Assembly (NCBI GenBank): GCA_016650125.1
Contig: JAENWT010000003.1
Coordinates: 155,637-219,636 of the forward strand
Direction: 5' to 3'
DNA length: 64,000 bases
Origin: Thermoleophilia bacterium
GTDB taxonomy: Bacteria; Actinomycetota; Thermoleophilia; Solirubrobacterales; 70-9
A program made the translations under genes and the position numbers. Shown piece after piece: positions 1 to 9,346 of the stretch (the stretch's first letter is position 1; each line of letters opens with the position of its first letter). The notes beneath the pieces were generated by a model that worked only from the letters and a program-made list of their open reading frames with translations, was not told where the DNA came from and did no database searches.

Positions 1-91
1 CCAGATCGAACGGCTTCCTTACTACGTGAACAAGGATGCCTACCGCCAGCAGATCCAGAAGCACCTGGAGATTTTTTCGGCCTCGGTCTGA
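1..91 (+). CDS. 3' end of an unidentified gene (partial)
   Basis: An open frame enters from the left edge and stops with TGA at 89-91. It encodes about 29 residues rich in Tyr, Gln and Lys (ending ...LEIFSASV). Composition and codon use match the neighbouring genes, so it is probably the C-terminus of a real protein on the same strand as the following transporter. Too little remains to name a family. Confidence 0.5.
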   Translation, partial: QIERLPYYVNKDAYRQQIQKHLEIFSASV

Positions 92-116
92 TGCCGACCT
101 CCGTCGGTAGGCCCTT

Positions 117-1061
117 GTGATGCTGCCGATCGGGAACATCGACAACGTACACCTGGCCTTCAGCGATTCGTCGCTGCTGGTCCTCAACTTCGTGCTGGCG
201 ATCATCATGCTCGGCATCGCCATGGACACGAAGTTGTCCGACTTCCGCGAAGTCCGGACGTTGCGGAGGGCGATGGTGGTCGGCATCGCCGCCCAGTTCA
301 TCCTGCTGCCGGCGATCACCTTCTGCCTCACCCTGCTGCTCGGCGTTCGCGGCTCGATCGCGATGGGCATGATCCTGGTCGCTAGCTGCCCGCCCGGAGG
401 AACCTCGAACATCCTCACCTACCGCGCCCGGGGCAACGTGGCGCTGTCGGTCTCGATGACCGGGATCTCGAGTCTGATCGCGATCTTCGTGATGCCGCTC
501 AACGTCGCCTTCTGGGGCGGGCTTCAGCCGGAGGCTTCGAAGATCCTCGAAGACGTCGACCTGAGTGCGCTCGAGATGCTCGCCCACGTGATCCTGGTGA
601 TTGGTGTGCCATTCATCATCGGACTGGCCATCGCCCAGAAGAAGCCCGAGTTCACGAAGAAGGTCCAGCCCTGGGTCAAGCGCTTCAGCCTGTTTGCCCT
701 GGTCGGCTTCATCCTGGCCGCGCTGCTCGCCAACATCGGCGTCTTCTGGGACTACATCCCGCTCGTCGCCCTGGTCGTTTTCCTCCACGACACGCTGGCG
801 TTCGCGCTCGGTTATGGCATCGCATCGTCCTTCCGCCTCGACGAATACAACCGCCGGGCGATCACCTTCGAGGTGGGCGTGCGTTACGCGGGACTGGGCC
901 TCGGCATGGTCTTCAGCTTCTTCGACGGCATCGGCGGCATGGCGCTGGTCGCCGGGTGGTGGGGAGTCTGGGACCTGATCGCCGGCCTCGGCCTCTCCAG
1001 CTGGTGGGCACGGCGGCCCACCGGGCGAGAGGAACCCGAGGGTTCTAAGGTGGCGACATGA
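117..1061 (+). CDS. Bile acid:sodium symporter (BASS) family transporter
   Basis: About 314 residues, almost wholly hydrophobic, with eight to ten predicted membrane spans. The middle contains 'ASCPPGGTSN', the Pro/Gly-rich discontinuous-helix motif of the BASS/ASBT fold (around residues 90-100), followed by further spans with charged loops. The family imports organic anions with sodium; the substrate here cannot be told. GTG at 117 is directly followed by ATG at 120; a GGTAGG at 105-110 would suit either. The stop overlaps the next start by 4 bp (ATGA), so it is probably co-translated with the downstream epimerase/dehydratase. Confidence 0.82.
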   Translation: MMLPIGNIDNVHLAFSDSSLLVLNFVLAIIMLGIAMDTKLSDFREVRTLRRAMVVGIAAQFILLPAITFCLTLLLGVRGSIAMGMILVASCPPGGTSNILTYRARGNVALSVSMTGISSLIAIFVMPLNVAFWGGLQPEASKILEDVDLSALEMLAHVILVIGVPFIIGLAIAQKKPEFTKKVQPWVKRFSLFALVGFILAALLANIGVFWDYIPLVALVVFLHDTLAFALGYGIASSFRLDEYNRRAITFEVGVRYAGLGLGMVFSFFDGIGGMALVAGWWGVWDLIAGLGLSSWWARRPTGREEPEGSKVAT

Positions 1062-2014
1062 AACGGGTTTACGTGACTGGCGGGAACGGGTTCCTCGGGC
1101 ACTCGGTCGTGCGCGGTCTGGCCGCGGCGGGGGATGAGGTCGAGCTGGTGGTCAGCGCCGATCTGCGCGAGCCGGCCGACGAGCACATCATCGACGGAGT
1201 CCTCTACGAACAGGCAGACGTGACCGATGCCAAGGTGATCTCCGACCAGATCCTCGACCACGAGATCGACACAGTGGTGCACCTCGCTTCGATCGTCAAC
1301 CCGGGCAAGTCGACCACCACCGAGCAGGAATACGCGGTCGACGTGACCGGATCGAAGAACGTGCTCGAAGCCTGCGTCCGCCACGGGGTCAAGCGGATCA
1401 TCGTCTCCTCGAGCGGAGCGGCCTACGGCTACCACGCCGACAACCCAGGCTGGCTCAAGGAGACCGATCCGGTGCGCGGTACCGAGACCTTCCCGTACAG
1501 CCTGCATAAGCGGCTGGTCGAGGAGATGCTGGTCGAATACAAGGAGAGCGACCCGTACCTCGAGCAGGTCGTCCTGCGCATCGGCACGATCCTTGGGCGT
1601 TCGGTCGACAACCAGATCACCGACCTCTTCCGGGCGAAGCGCCTGGTCAAGATCCGCGGCTCGGATTCACCCTTCGTCTTCATCTGGGACCAGGACGTGG
1701 TCGCGATCATGCTCCAGGCCGTGCTCGGCGACAAGACGGGGATCTTCAACGTCGCCGGCGACGGTTCGATGACCGTCGACGAGATCGCCAAGGAACTGGG
1801 GAAAGGCACCCTGCCGATCCCGGTGGGCGTGCTCAAGGCCGGGCTGAAGGTCGGCCAGAAACTCGGAAAGACACCCCACGGACCAGACCAGACCGACTTC
1901 CTCCAGTACCGCCCGGTGCTCGACAACACCCGCCTGAAAGAAGATTTCGGCTACACCCCGAAGTACACCACCCGAGAAGCCTTCAAGGCCTGGCAGGCGG
2001 CCAACGGCCTGTAG
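1058..2014 (+). CDS. NAD(P)-dependent epimerase/dehydratase family (extended SDR)
   Basis: 318 residues. The N-terminus has the Rossmann motif TGGNGFLG (residues 8-15), and an SSSGAAYG segment precedes the catalytic pair in YSLHK (Tyr-x-x-x-Lys), as in extended short-chain dehydrogenases. Length is typical of NAD-dependent epimerase/dehydratases acting on nucleotide sugars or related substrates. It overlaps the upstream transporter by 4 bp, suggesting one transcript. The substrate is not evident. A clear hairpin terminator follows directly. Confidence 0.85.
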   Translation: MKRVYVTGGNGFLGHSVVRGLAAAGDEVELVVSADLREPADEHIIDGVLYEQADVTDAKVISDQILDHEIDTVVHLASIVNPGKSTTTEQEYAVDVTGSKNVLEACVRHGVKRIIVSSSGAAYGYHADNPGWLKETDPVRGTETFPYSLHKRLVEEMLVEYKESDPYLEQVVLRIGTILGRSVDNQITDLFRAKRLVKIRGSDSPFVFIWDQDVVAIMLQAVLGDKTGIFNVAGDGSMTVDEIAKELGKGTLPIPVGVLKAGLKVGQKLGKTPHGPDQTDFLQYRPVLDNTRLKEDFGYTPKYTTREAFKAWQAANGL

Positions 2015-2017
2015 CTT

Positions 2018-2043
2018 AAAAACCCTCGATTAGCAGGGTTTTT
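2018..2043. terminator. Bidirectional rho-independent terminator
   Basis: AAAAACCCT and AGGGTTTTT form a perfect 9-bp stem around an 8-nt loop. The A/T ends give a U-tract in either direction. It starts 4 bp after the epimerase stop and rules out the TTG at 2042 as the start of the next gene. Confidence 0.85.
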
Positions 2044-2092
2044 GTCACACAATTGTCGCATTCACCCCTCGCAAACCTGCGACAATGAAGGC

Positions 2093-2740
2093 ATGGCTCA
2101 CCCCGAATACATCCGGCAAAAGGCAATCGATCTGCGCACCAGTCAGGGGCTGACGATCGACGAGTTGGCCGAGTGCCTCTCAATCTCGAAGACGACGATC
2201 TACTACTGGGTGAACCACATTCCAATCGATCGGAAGCCTGCGACTTCGTTTCGATCTGAGGCTCAGAAGAAGGGAACCCTGGTCATGCAGGATCGATATC
2301 GCAAGGCGAGGGAGGCCGCCTACGCTGAGGGTGCAGCAGCCTTTCCTGAACTGCTCAAAGAGCCGACCTTCCGTGATTTCGTATGTATGTACATCGGGGA
2401 GGGATCAAAATACAGCCGAAACTCCGTGGCCATCTGCAACTCGGACCCCAAGGTGGTGAAGCTCGGCTCGACCTGGATTTGTCGATTCACGAAAAACAAG
2501 ATCCGGTATTCGATTCAATACCACGCAGATCAATCGCTGGAAGAACTCAGAACGTTTTGGTCCGAGTATCTGGGCATTGATCCGGAAGCCGTGAAGTTTC
2601 AGCGTAAGTCCAATAGCAACCAACTCACGGGCCGGAAATGGAGATCCCAATACGGGGTCCTGGCAGTAGCGGTTGGCGACACCTATCTGAGAGCCCAGCT
2701 CCAGGCATGGATCGACTTGGTGAAAGCTGATTGGGGGTAG
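2093..2740 (+). CDS. HTH protein with LAGLIDADG-like C-terminal region
   Basis: 215 residues from ATG 2093; an upstream in-frame TTG at 2042 lies inside the terminator and is rejected. Residues about 5-50 form a helix-turn-helix ('GLTIDELAECLSISKTTIYYWV'-type, with the 'SKTTIYYW' recognition helix). The C-terminal half begins with 'CMYIGEGSK', resembling the first helix of a LAGLIDADG motif (G-E/D-G), followed by a beta-rich stretch and a basic patch. The combination recalls degenerate homing-endonuclease folds joined to an HTH, as in WhiA, but in reverse order. GC content is visibly lower than in the neighbours, suggesting transfer. It lies 13 bp before tRNA-Pro. A regulator or a homing-type nuclease are both possible. 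Confidence 0.6.
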   Translation: MAHPEYIRQKAIDLRTSQGLTIDELAECLSISKTTIYYWVNHIPIDRKPATSFRSEAQKKGTLVMQDRYRKAREAAYAEGAAAFPELLKEPTFRDFVCMYIGEGSKYSRNSVAICNSDPKVVKLGSTWICRFTKNKIRYSIQYHADQSLEELRTFWSEYLGIDPEAVKFQRKSNSNQLTGRKWRSQYGVLAVAVGDTYLRAQLQAWIDLVKADWG

Positions 2741-2753
2741 ACTTCCTCCCTCA

Positions 2754-2831
2754 CGGGGTGTAGCTCAGCCTGGTCAGAGCGCCCGATTTGGGTTCGGGAG
2801 GTTTTCGCTGGTTCGAATCCAGTCACCCCGA
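2754..2831 (+). tRNA. tRNA-Pro (TGG)
   Basis: Cloverleaf can be folded: acceptor CGGGGTG/CACCCCG, D-arm GCTC/GAGC, anticodon stem CCCGA/TCGGG with loop TTTGGGT (anticodon TGG), and T-arm with loop TTCGAAT. Discriminator A; no encoded CCA. Confidence 0.95.
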
Positions 2832-2866
2832 TTCAGAAGACTATCCTCGTAGGTTCGAAACTCGGC

Positions 2867-4669
2867 CTATCGGGCAGGCAGCACGACCCGAAGGTCGCTC
2901 ACGGTGACTTCGTAGTCACCGTTTGCCGGCCTGGACGTCGGGGCGTCGTTGCCGAGTAGCTCGAGCTCGATCGTGTGTCCGGCCTGGGCTCGCCAGGCGG
3001 CGGGGTGGAGTTCCCAGGTGTTCTTGCCGTCGGCCGGTCGGGAGAGGCCGCGGGCGATCAGGCGCTGTGACTCGCCGTCCGGGGCGACGTCCCAGAGCCG
3101 TGAGGCCAGCTGGGCAACGCCTGGCGCGACCCCGGTGACTTTGAGGCGGGCGCTGAGCTTCGGGGCCCCAAGCAGGCTGACCGACCTCTTTCCGACCTTC
3201 TGAAGTTTGTAACGGGCGGTTCCGGTGGCCGTGGCCCAAGGAGTCTCGATGCAGCCATCGCCACCGCCGCCCAATGGATCGAGTGCGTTCCCGACCGCCG
3301 GGTCACCGCCGTCCGAGGTGATCGAGCGGGGCTTCTTGAAGGTCGAGGTGAGGCGCCGGTGTGAGAGCTTTGCGAAGGTCGCGGCGCGGAACGGCCCGAT
3401 CGACTCCCGCTCCTTCGGGCAGGTCTGGATGTAGGCGGTCACTCCGCGGGCCGGCTTCCGTTTGGCATCACGCAGGTAGTGATCGAACCAGCGATGGATC
3501 CCCTGAAGCAGGCGCTTGCGTTCGACCGGGTCGTTCGAGGCCCGCTGGTGGCCGAAGTCGCCGAGGCGGATCGAGACCGGTGACCTCGGGTAGAGCTTGC
3601 GGGTCCGGTTCGCGTAGCGCAACACCTCGTCGACCGGGAAGAGGTCGTCCGTGAAACCCGAGGCCAGGAACAGCGGCGGCGGCTTGCTTCCAGGGTCGAT
3701 GTAATAGGCGGAGTGGAAGCGCACGAGGTCGGAGACGATCGAGCGCGACTCGGGATCGGAATACGGCTCGCCCTGATCGGTGCGAGCGATCAGCGAGGCG
3801 ATGTCGGCGTCGGGGTCCGCGTCGGCCGGGGCGACGAAGCCCATCGGCCGCCCGAAGACGAACGGCTCGCCGATCGGCTGGCCCGGTCCCAGCGCGAGGC
3901 GGGCGGCCAGGGAGATTCCGGTGATGAATTTTGTCTTGACCACTCCGACCGGATTCGTGGCGGTGCGGCGGTCGGTGATCCCGTTGGCCGTCACCTTCCC
4001 GTTTGGCGCGGCGGCGGTCACCAGATCGCTCCAGGGGATGACCGGCGCTGCGGCGGCGATTGACAGCGGTGTGCCATCGGGGCTGTGCCAGCGGACCAGC
4101 CTGCCGCCCGGCAGCATCATCCGGTCGCGCAGCGCGGCGAGCATCAACGACTGGCCGCCGCCGTAGCTGTCACCGGTGACCCCGATTCGTTTCTTCGCGA
4201 CGTAGCCGTCGTCGACCAGCCGGCCGATCAGCGCCTGGGTGTCACGAACCTCGTAGCGCGCGTCGGCGAGATGGACGTAGCCCCGGGCGCAGCCCAACGG
4301 ATCCGCCGCACGGGATTCCGGGGTCCCGCAGGAGCCCCAGAGACCGCGCGCCGAGTAGGCAAGCACCGCGTAGCCCTCCCGAGCCCAGGCGTAAGCGTTG
4401 TCGGTGTAAGCGGTCGACTCGGGATCGAGGTACTCGTACTTGCTGTTGCCGAACCCGTGGATCTCGGCGACGAGCGCTCTTTTTCTCGCGTGCGAGGCCG
4501 GCAGGACCACGGTTGTGTCGAGCGGGACGCCGTCCCACGACTTCACGGTTCCGGAGCACTCGTAGACACCCTGCGTTTCCCGGCAATCGTCAAGACCGAG
4601 CGGACCGGCGGAGGCCGATCCAGCTGTCAGAAGCAGCGTCACCATCGTGGCTCCGAGCAGGCGCTTCAC
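2867..4669 (-). CDS. Secreted CocE/NonD-type (X-Pro dipeptidyl-peptidase S15) hydrolase
   Basis: 600 residues when started at GTG 4669, which has AGGA (in CCTGAGGAATCC) just upstream and opens directly into a signal peptide (KRLLGATMVTLLLTAGSASAG). The frame stays open further upstream but that part overlaps the neighbouring gene and is not coding-like. The alpha/beta-hydrolase core carries 'GDSYGGGQS' with the nucleophile Ser; the C-terminal part is beta-rich as in S15/CocE esterases. These enzymes cleave acyl esters or X-Pro peptides; the substrate is unknown. It follows the degenerate MBL-fold gene by 7 bp on the same strand, so they are probably one operon. Confidence 0.82.
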   Translation of the reverse strand: MKRLLGATMVTLLLTAGSASAGPLGLDDCRETQGVYECSGTVKSWDGVPLDTTVVLPASHARKRALVAEIHGFGNSKYEYLDPESTAYTDNAYAWAREGYAVLAYSARGLWGSCGTPESRAADPLGCARGYVHLADARYEVRDTQALIGRLVDDGYVAKKRIGVTGDSYGGGQSLMLAALRDRMMLPGGRLVRWHSPDGTPLSIAAAAPVIPWSDLVTAAAPNGKVTANGITDRRTATNPVGVVKTKFITGISLAARLALGPGQPIGEPFVFGRPMGFVAPADADPDADIASLIARTDQGEPYSDPESRSIVSDLVRFHSAYYIDPGSKPPPLFLASGFTDDLFPVDEVLRYANRTRKLYPRSPVSIRLGDFGHQRASNDPVERKRLLQGIHRWFDHYLRDAKRKPARGVTAYIQTCPKERESIGPFRAATFAKLSHRRLTSTFKKPRSITSDGGDPAVGNALDPLGGGGDGCIETPWATATGTARYKLQKVGKRSVSLLGAPKLSARLKVTGVAPGVAQLASRLWDVAPDGESQRLIARGLSRPADGKNTWELHPAAWRAQAGHTIELELLGNDAPTSRPANGDYEVTVSDLRVVLPAR

Positions 4670-4676
4670 GGATTCC

Positions 4677-5273
4677 TCAGGAGCGCATCGCGCCGGGTAT
4701 ATGGAGAATCGCGCCCGGCAGATCCCGGCGGGAGCGGTCCATCGCTTCCTGTAGAGCAGTGGTCGCCCGCGGTCCGTGAATCGGATCGCCATGGCCGACC
4801 AGAAGGTGCTGCGGCAAATAGGTCCCGAGAGCCTGCCTCGGCGGCTTGGCGCGAAGCATGATGTGGACGCCGGCACCCGCATCGCCCGGCTTGGCCATCT
4901 TGTTGGTGCCGACAGCCTCGGAGATGATCAGAGCCTGCTCGGCCTGCCACCAGAGCGCCTTCTCTTTCCAGAACCGGTTGTTGACCACATCGATCGACTG
5001 GAAAGGGGAGCTCTTCATTTCGTCGGGCAGCACCACCAGGGGGATGTCGAGCCGTTTGGCGACCTTCTCGCAGTCCCGGCTATGGCGATCGAGCAGCTGG
5101 AGGACCGCGACCGGGGTGCCGAGCGCGGCGACGCGTTCCATCACCTCGGGGTTGTCGACCGGGTCGACGATCCAGACATTCCCGTCCGACGCCAGGGCGT
5201 GCGACGCCCGCGCCATCGGTTCATCCTGAACCCAGGTCAGTCCGATGTCACTCTCATCCACTCTCACAGCCAT
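4677..5273 (-). CDS. MBL-fold-like protein lacking the canonical metal motif
   Basis: 198 residues. 'NVWIVDPVD' resembles the early strand of metallo-beta-lactamase folds, and 'LLVGHGDPI' near residue 165 resembles their late metal-ligand GHG loop. The place where HxHxDH should stand reads 'LLDRHSRDCEK', so the first metal site appears lost. I infer a non-classical MBL-fold protein, possibly without hydrolase activity. It starts divergently from the SGNH hydrolase (39 bp apart) and precedes the CocE-type hydrolase by 7 bp. Confidence 0.6.
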   Translation of the reverse strand: MAVRVDESDIGLTWVQDEPMARASHALASDGNVWIVDPVDNPEVMERVAALGTPVAVLQLLDRHSRDCEKVAKRLDIPLVVLPDEMKSSPFQSIDVVNNRFWKEKALWWQAEQALIISEAVGTNKMAKPGDAGAGVHIMLRAKPPRQALGTYLPQHLLVGHGDPIHGPRATTALQEAMDRSRRDLPGAILHIPGAMRS

Positions 5274-5312
5274 GGGCGCAGTCTAGCCACGAAAGGTGTT
5301 TGCTCGGATAAC

Positions 5313-7007
5313 GTGGACAGCGTGTCTCGTCCAATAACTCTGGCTGCCCTCGCCGGGCTGGCGTTCGTCATCGGTGCCAGCCCGGCGATCGCTGCCAAAT
5401 CGGACTCGTCGACCGTCGGCTTGCCCCGGCTTGCCCAGCCGATCAACGGAAAGTCAGCGTTGCTCGTGCCGGCCAGATATCCACTCGATATGTCGGGACG
5501 GAAGGTCACGGGCTCGATTCGGTTCGTGTTTCCCGGCGGCCGCAAACTAACGAGAAAATGGGTCGCGCGGCCCCACGGCGGCACCCTGCGGCTGGGCGAT
5601 CGACGCACATTCTTCAACTTCACGCACTCCTTTCCGATCGGCTCGGGACTGACCCGGCTCCTCCAGAGCAACGCCCGCCGGGTCTCGGTATCGAGCTCGT
5701 ACGAAATTGAACGCGTCGGGCTGGACCATGGATACGGACGTTCTGAGGGTGGAGGCTCGGACCGGACTGGAATTCGCCGGGCGGCCGCCAGCTTCTGCAG
5801 CACTCCGTCACTCGTCCTGATGACCGCGTCGCTCCCCGGTCGCGGCCAACTTCCGCGCTGCGGCGGCAAGGTCAAGTGGACGATCAGCGACCAGACCGAC
5901 CGTGGCCTGGCAAGCATCAACGGCAACGGCTTCCAGTTCACCCGTGCCGAAACCCAGACCGGGACGGACGAGTTCACCCTCACCGGTCGTATCAGGGGCA
6001 AGATCGTCGTGACCCGTCCGGTTCAGATCAGGATCAACCCGACCCCGGTTTCCTCGGTCTCGATCCGCGCGATGGGTGACTCGGTCACTGCCGGTTTCGG
6101 CTACTTCGGCAAGACCGGCAAGCCGATGACGATCGGCCAGCTCTACAACTGCAAGCCGGCCGCCGTGACTTACAACGACGCCTGTTCGTCGAACGCGTAC
6201 AACCGGAACAGCGGCGTCGGAACGGCCCCGGACTACCTGCCCGACTTTGGCCTCTCGCGCAACATCTCCTGGGCCGCCCAGTGGGCAAACGCTCACGGCG
6301 TCACCGACTACAGGAACTACGCAGTGAGCGGTTCGGCTCCGAGCGACTGGCTGCCCGGCGGACAGTTCGACACGACCCGCCAGCAGATCGAAAAGGACAA
6401 TCCGGACTACATCGTGATGACGATGGGCGCGAACCCGTTGCTCTCGAACGTGCTCTTCGGTATCGACAACATGGGCTGCGCCCTCGAGGCCGACCTTTTC
6501 GGTGACTTCCGTGAATGCATCCAGACGGCCTTTGCGTCGATCGACCTCGACCAGAATCTGAACGCGCTCTACACCCAGCTGGTGGACAGCACGGATTCCC
6601 GGATCGTCCTGATGCAGTACCACCTGGCGGTTCCGGCTGCCGACGTCGCCTACAGCGCGGTCCAGATCGAAATGATCGACGACCTGATGAATCAGACGAT
6701 CAGCGCCGAGGCCAATCTCGTCTCGCCGGAACGGATCCAGGTGATCGCCCCGCCGCGGTTCGATGTCGGCATCGACATGAGTCCGCTCTACAAGTCGAAC
6801 TTCAGCTGCTCCTGGCTCGGCTACAAGGTGGACGGTCCGAGCGTCCAGGCGACTCCAGCACAGGACTTCCTCGAGGCGCTTCATCCGCTGTCCTTCTGTA
6901 CAGGCCCGGCTTTCGGCGCCCCGTGGACAATCAGCGGCGACACGGGCATCCACCCGAGCGCCACCGGCTATTCACAAATGGCCGGCCAGATACCCGCACC
7001 GGAATAG
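5313..7007 (+). CDS. Secreted SGNH/GDSL-type hydrolase
   Basis: 565 codons from GTG 5313 (GTG 5322 is an alternative; no strong Shine-Dalgarno for either). The start opens into a signal peptide (RPITLAALAGLAFVIGASPAIAA). A beta-rich region of about 230 residues precedes the SGNH domain: 'MGDSVTAG' gives nucleophile Ser257, 'MTMGANP' is the block-III Asn region, and 'DTGIHPS' gives Asp543/His547. The family deacylates esters (lipids, acetylated sugars). Secreted; substrate unknown. Two cysteine-rich insertions lie between the blocks. Confidence 0.82.
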   Translation: MDSVSRPITLAALAGLAFVIGASPAIAAKSDSSTVGLPRLAQPINGKSALLVPARYPLDMSGRKVTGSIRFVFPGGRKLTRKWVARPHGGTLRLGDRRTFFNFTHSFPIGSGLTRLLQSNARRVSVSSSYEIERVGLDHGYGRSEGGGSDRTGIRRAAASFCSTPSLVLMTASLPGRGQLPRCGGKVKWTISDQTDRGLASINGNGFQFTRAETQTGTDEFTLTGRIRGKIVVTRPVQIRINPTPVSSVSIRAMGDSVTAGFGYFGKTGKPMTIGQLYNCKPAAVTYNDACSSNAYNRNSGVGTAPDYLPDFGLSRNISWAAQWANAHGVTDYRNYAVSGSAPSDWLPGGQFDTTRQQIEKDNPDYIVMTMGANPLLSNVLFGIDNMGCALEADLFGDFRECIQTAFASIDLDQNLNALYTQLVDSTDSRIVLMQYHLAVPAADVAYSAVQIEMIDDLMNQTISAEANLVSPERIQVIAPPRFDVGIDMSPLYKSNFSCSWLGYKVDGPSVQATPAQDFLEALHPLSFCTGPAFGAPWTISGDTGIHPSATGYSQMAGQIPAPE

Positions 7008-7131
7008 AACCGGGGCCAAACCCGGTCAGAAGAGCCGATGGTTCAGCGCTTGCCGGTGCGGTGGCTCGGGCCGTTTAGCGGCCCCACTCAATTAGGATGG
7101 CGCCGGTGTCTGCTGAGTTCAAAGGCCGGGC

Positions 7132-9297
7132 TTGACCCCGACCCTCTCTTCTTATCTGGTCGGGACCATCGCGATGCTGGCGATCGTCCTTTCCCTCTGG
7201 CTGGGCGGATACTGGCTGCGCCGCTGGATCGTGCCCGAGTTCTCCGGCGCCCTGGCCCGCCTCGCCGAACTGACGATCTCGGTCGCGCTGCTGATAATCG
7301 CCCTGCAGATCCTCGGCACCCTTTCGATCCTCACCCTCGGCTGGATCGCGGCCGGCTGTGTGGTCCTCCCGTTGATCGCCGCGGCGATCGGCCACCACTA
7401 CGCTGATCCCGATCCCGAGGTGGTGGCCGCGCCGCAGGTGCCGACCTGGGCCTTTCTGGTGGCGCTCGGCGTCGCTTCCTGGGTGGTTGCCGAATGGAGC
7501 TTCCCGTCGCAGCTCAGCCTCGACCAGGGGATGTTCGGTGGCGATACGACCTGGTACCACATGCCGGCCGCCGCCCGGTTCATCCAGGAGGGCTCGACCA
7601 ACCCGCTTCATTACACCGACCCCCTGCGGCTGGCGGTCTGGTTCTACCCCCAGAGCTCGGAGCTGATGCACGGGGCCCTGATGGGCCTGATGCAGAGCGA
7701 CTGGCTCTCGCCCCTGTTCAATATGTTCTCGGTCGGTGTCGCCCTGCTCGCCTGCTGGTGCGTCGGCCGTCCTTACGGGGTCGGGCCCGCCACCCTGGTC
7801 GGTGGCGCGATCCTGCTCGCATCGGGGGTGATGATCGAAACCCAGCCCGGTGAGGGCCGCAACGACATCGTCTGCTTCGCCTTCCTGATCGCCTTCGCCG
7901 CCTTCCTGATCAACGGCCACCAGCGACGGGCTCCGAAACACGGCACGGTCGAGGATCAGCCTGATCCGGACGCACCACTGCTCGACCGGGGGCCGCTGAT
8001 AATCGCCGGCATCGCGGCCGGCATAGCGATCTCGATCAAGGTTTCGATGCTGGCGCCGGTCGGCGTGATCTTCATCGGCATGGTCCTGATCAGCGGTCGC
8101 GGCCGCCGCATGATCACCGCGCTCTGGCTGGGAGCGTCGATCCTCGTGGTCGGCGGCTACTGGTACGTCCGGGCGATGATCTTCACCGGCGGCAACCCGG
8201 TGCCGGCGATCGGCTTCGGACCGCTCAAGCTGCCGCAGCCGGACCAGATGCCACTTGATCCGCGGCCGCGCTTCTCGGTGTTCCACTACATCACCGACCT
8301 CGACATCTACCGCTACTGGTTCTTCCCCCGGCTGGACGACGCCTTCGGGATCCTCTTCCCGCTGATCATGGTGATGCTCGCCGCCGCCGCGCTCTACCTC
8401 ACCTTCCGGGCCCGCAACAAGGTGGTCCGGCTCCTGGCCGCCGCCTCGCTGGTCACCGCCTTCGTCTACCTGGTGACGCCGCTCACCGCGGCGGGACAGG
8501 AAGGCGAGCCGCGCGGCTTCTTCACCAATACGCGGTACCTGCTGCCCGGCCTCCTGCTGGCCGCGACGATGCTGCCGATCGCAAGGCCGCTGCGTGCTCC
8601 TGAAGGACGCGCAAAGAAGATCCTGATCTTCCTCACGGTCATCTTCGCGATCACCGTGCTCACCTCGCCGCGCTGGTACCCGGGCCTCATCCTGGGCACG
8701 ATTTTCCTGACGCTCGCCATCGTCTGGGCCCCGGTCGGGCTTTCATGGCTGCATGAGCACCGAAAAGCGCCGCTCAGCGTCATCGTGACTTCGGTCGCCG
8801 CGATCGTCCTGGTGGCGGTGGTCTGGGGCCGGGGCGAAGAGGTCGGATACGCGCACAAGCACTACACCCGTTCGACGCTCTTTCTCCAGGAAGGCGGACC
8901 CCAGGAGGCATTCGACTTTACCCGCGACCTCAAGGACAAACGCATCGCGCTGGCCGGATCGGGAGAGATCTATTTCGGCCAGTACGGCTTTTACGGAGTC
9001 GACCGCTCGAACTACGTCGAGTACATCGGCAAGGAGGGCGACAACGGCACCTATCGCCTGTACGACACCTGCGAGGCCTTTATCGGCAAGATCAACAAGG
9101 GCGACTTCGACTACATCATCACCAGCGAGAACACCCAGGACTCGCCCGACTCCGACTACTTCTACCCGGTGAACAACTGGATCAAGGACAACCCCGGCGT
9201 CAAGGTCGCGGTCGAGGAACCGGACATCACCCCACAGCCCGACTACGTATACGAAGTCACCGGCAAGCTGGACCCGAAGGCCTGTCCTTCTGGCTAG
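7132..9297 (+). CDS. Polytopic membrane protein, GT-C glycosyltransferase-like
   Basis: 721 residues from TTG 7132. About a dozen hydrophobic spans are followed by a soluble C-terminal domain of about 130 residues. An early periplasmic-type loop contains 'FGGDTTWYHMPAAARFI', placed like the acidic motif of GT-C/ArnT-like lipid-sugar glycosyltransferases, and 'YPQSSELMHG' follows. I infer a cell-envelope glycosyltransferase or O-mannosyltransferase relative, but no signature allows a precise name. Codon use is typical of the region. tRNA-Arg follows within 50 bp. Confidence 0.55.
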   Translation: MTPTLSSYLVGTIAMLAIVLSLWLGGYWLRRWIVPEFSGALARLAELTISVALLIIALQILGTLSILTLGWIAAGCVVLPLIAAAIGHHYADPDPEVVAAPQVPTWAFLVALGVASWVVAEWSFPSQLSLDQGMFGGDTTWYHMPAAARFIQEGSTNPLHYTDPLRLAVWFYPQSSELMHGALMGLMQSDWLSPLFNMFSVGVALLACWCVGRPYGVGPATLVGGAILLASGVMIETQPGEGRNDIVCFAFLIAFAAFLINGHQRRAPKHGTVEDQPDPDAPLLDRGPLIIAGIAAGIAISIKVSMLAPVGVIFIGMVLISGRGRRMITALWLGASILVVGGYWYVRAMIFTGGNPVPAIGFGPLKLPQPDQMPLDPRPRFSVFHYITDLDIYRYWFFPRLDDAFGILFPLIMVMLAAAALYLTFRARNKVVRLLAAASLVTAFVYLVTPLTAAGQEGEPRGFFTNTRYLLPGLLLAATMLPIARPLRAPEGRAKKILIFLTVIFAITVLTSPRWYPGLILGTIFLTLAIVWAPVGLSWLHEHRKAPLSVIVTSVAAIVLVAVVWGRGEEVGYAHKHYTRSTLFLQEGGPQEAFDFTRDLKDKRIALAGSGEIYFGQYGFYGVDRSNYVEYIGKEGDNGTYRLYDTCEAFIGKINKGDFDYIITSENTQDSPDSDYFYPVNNWIKDNPGVKVAVEEPDITPQPDYVYEVTGKLDPKACPSG

Positions 9298-9346
9298 CTC
9301 GAAGTACCGGCTTTCGCTGGCAATAGGATGCGGGACGCGTCACCTT

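Noticed and set aside
2042..2092. Upstream TTG start for the HTH gene
   Set aside because: The TTG is inside a perfect terminator stem; the ATG at 2093 gives a natural N-terminus.
5808..6953. Minus-strand frame of about 380 codons
   Set aside because: Antisense to the SGNH hydrolase, which has a full catalytic set.
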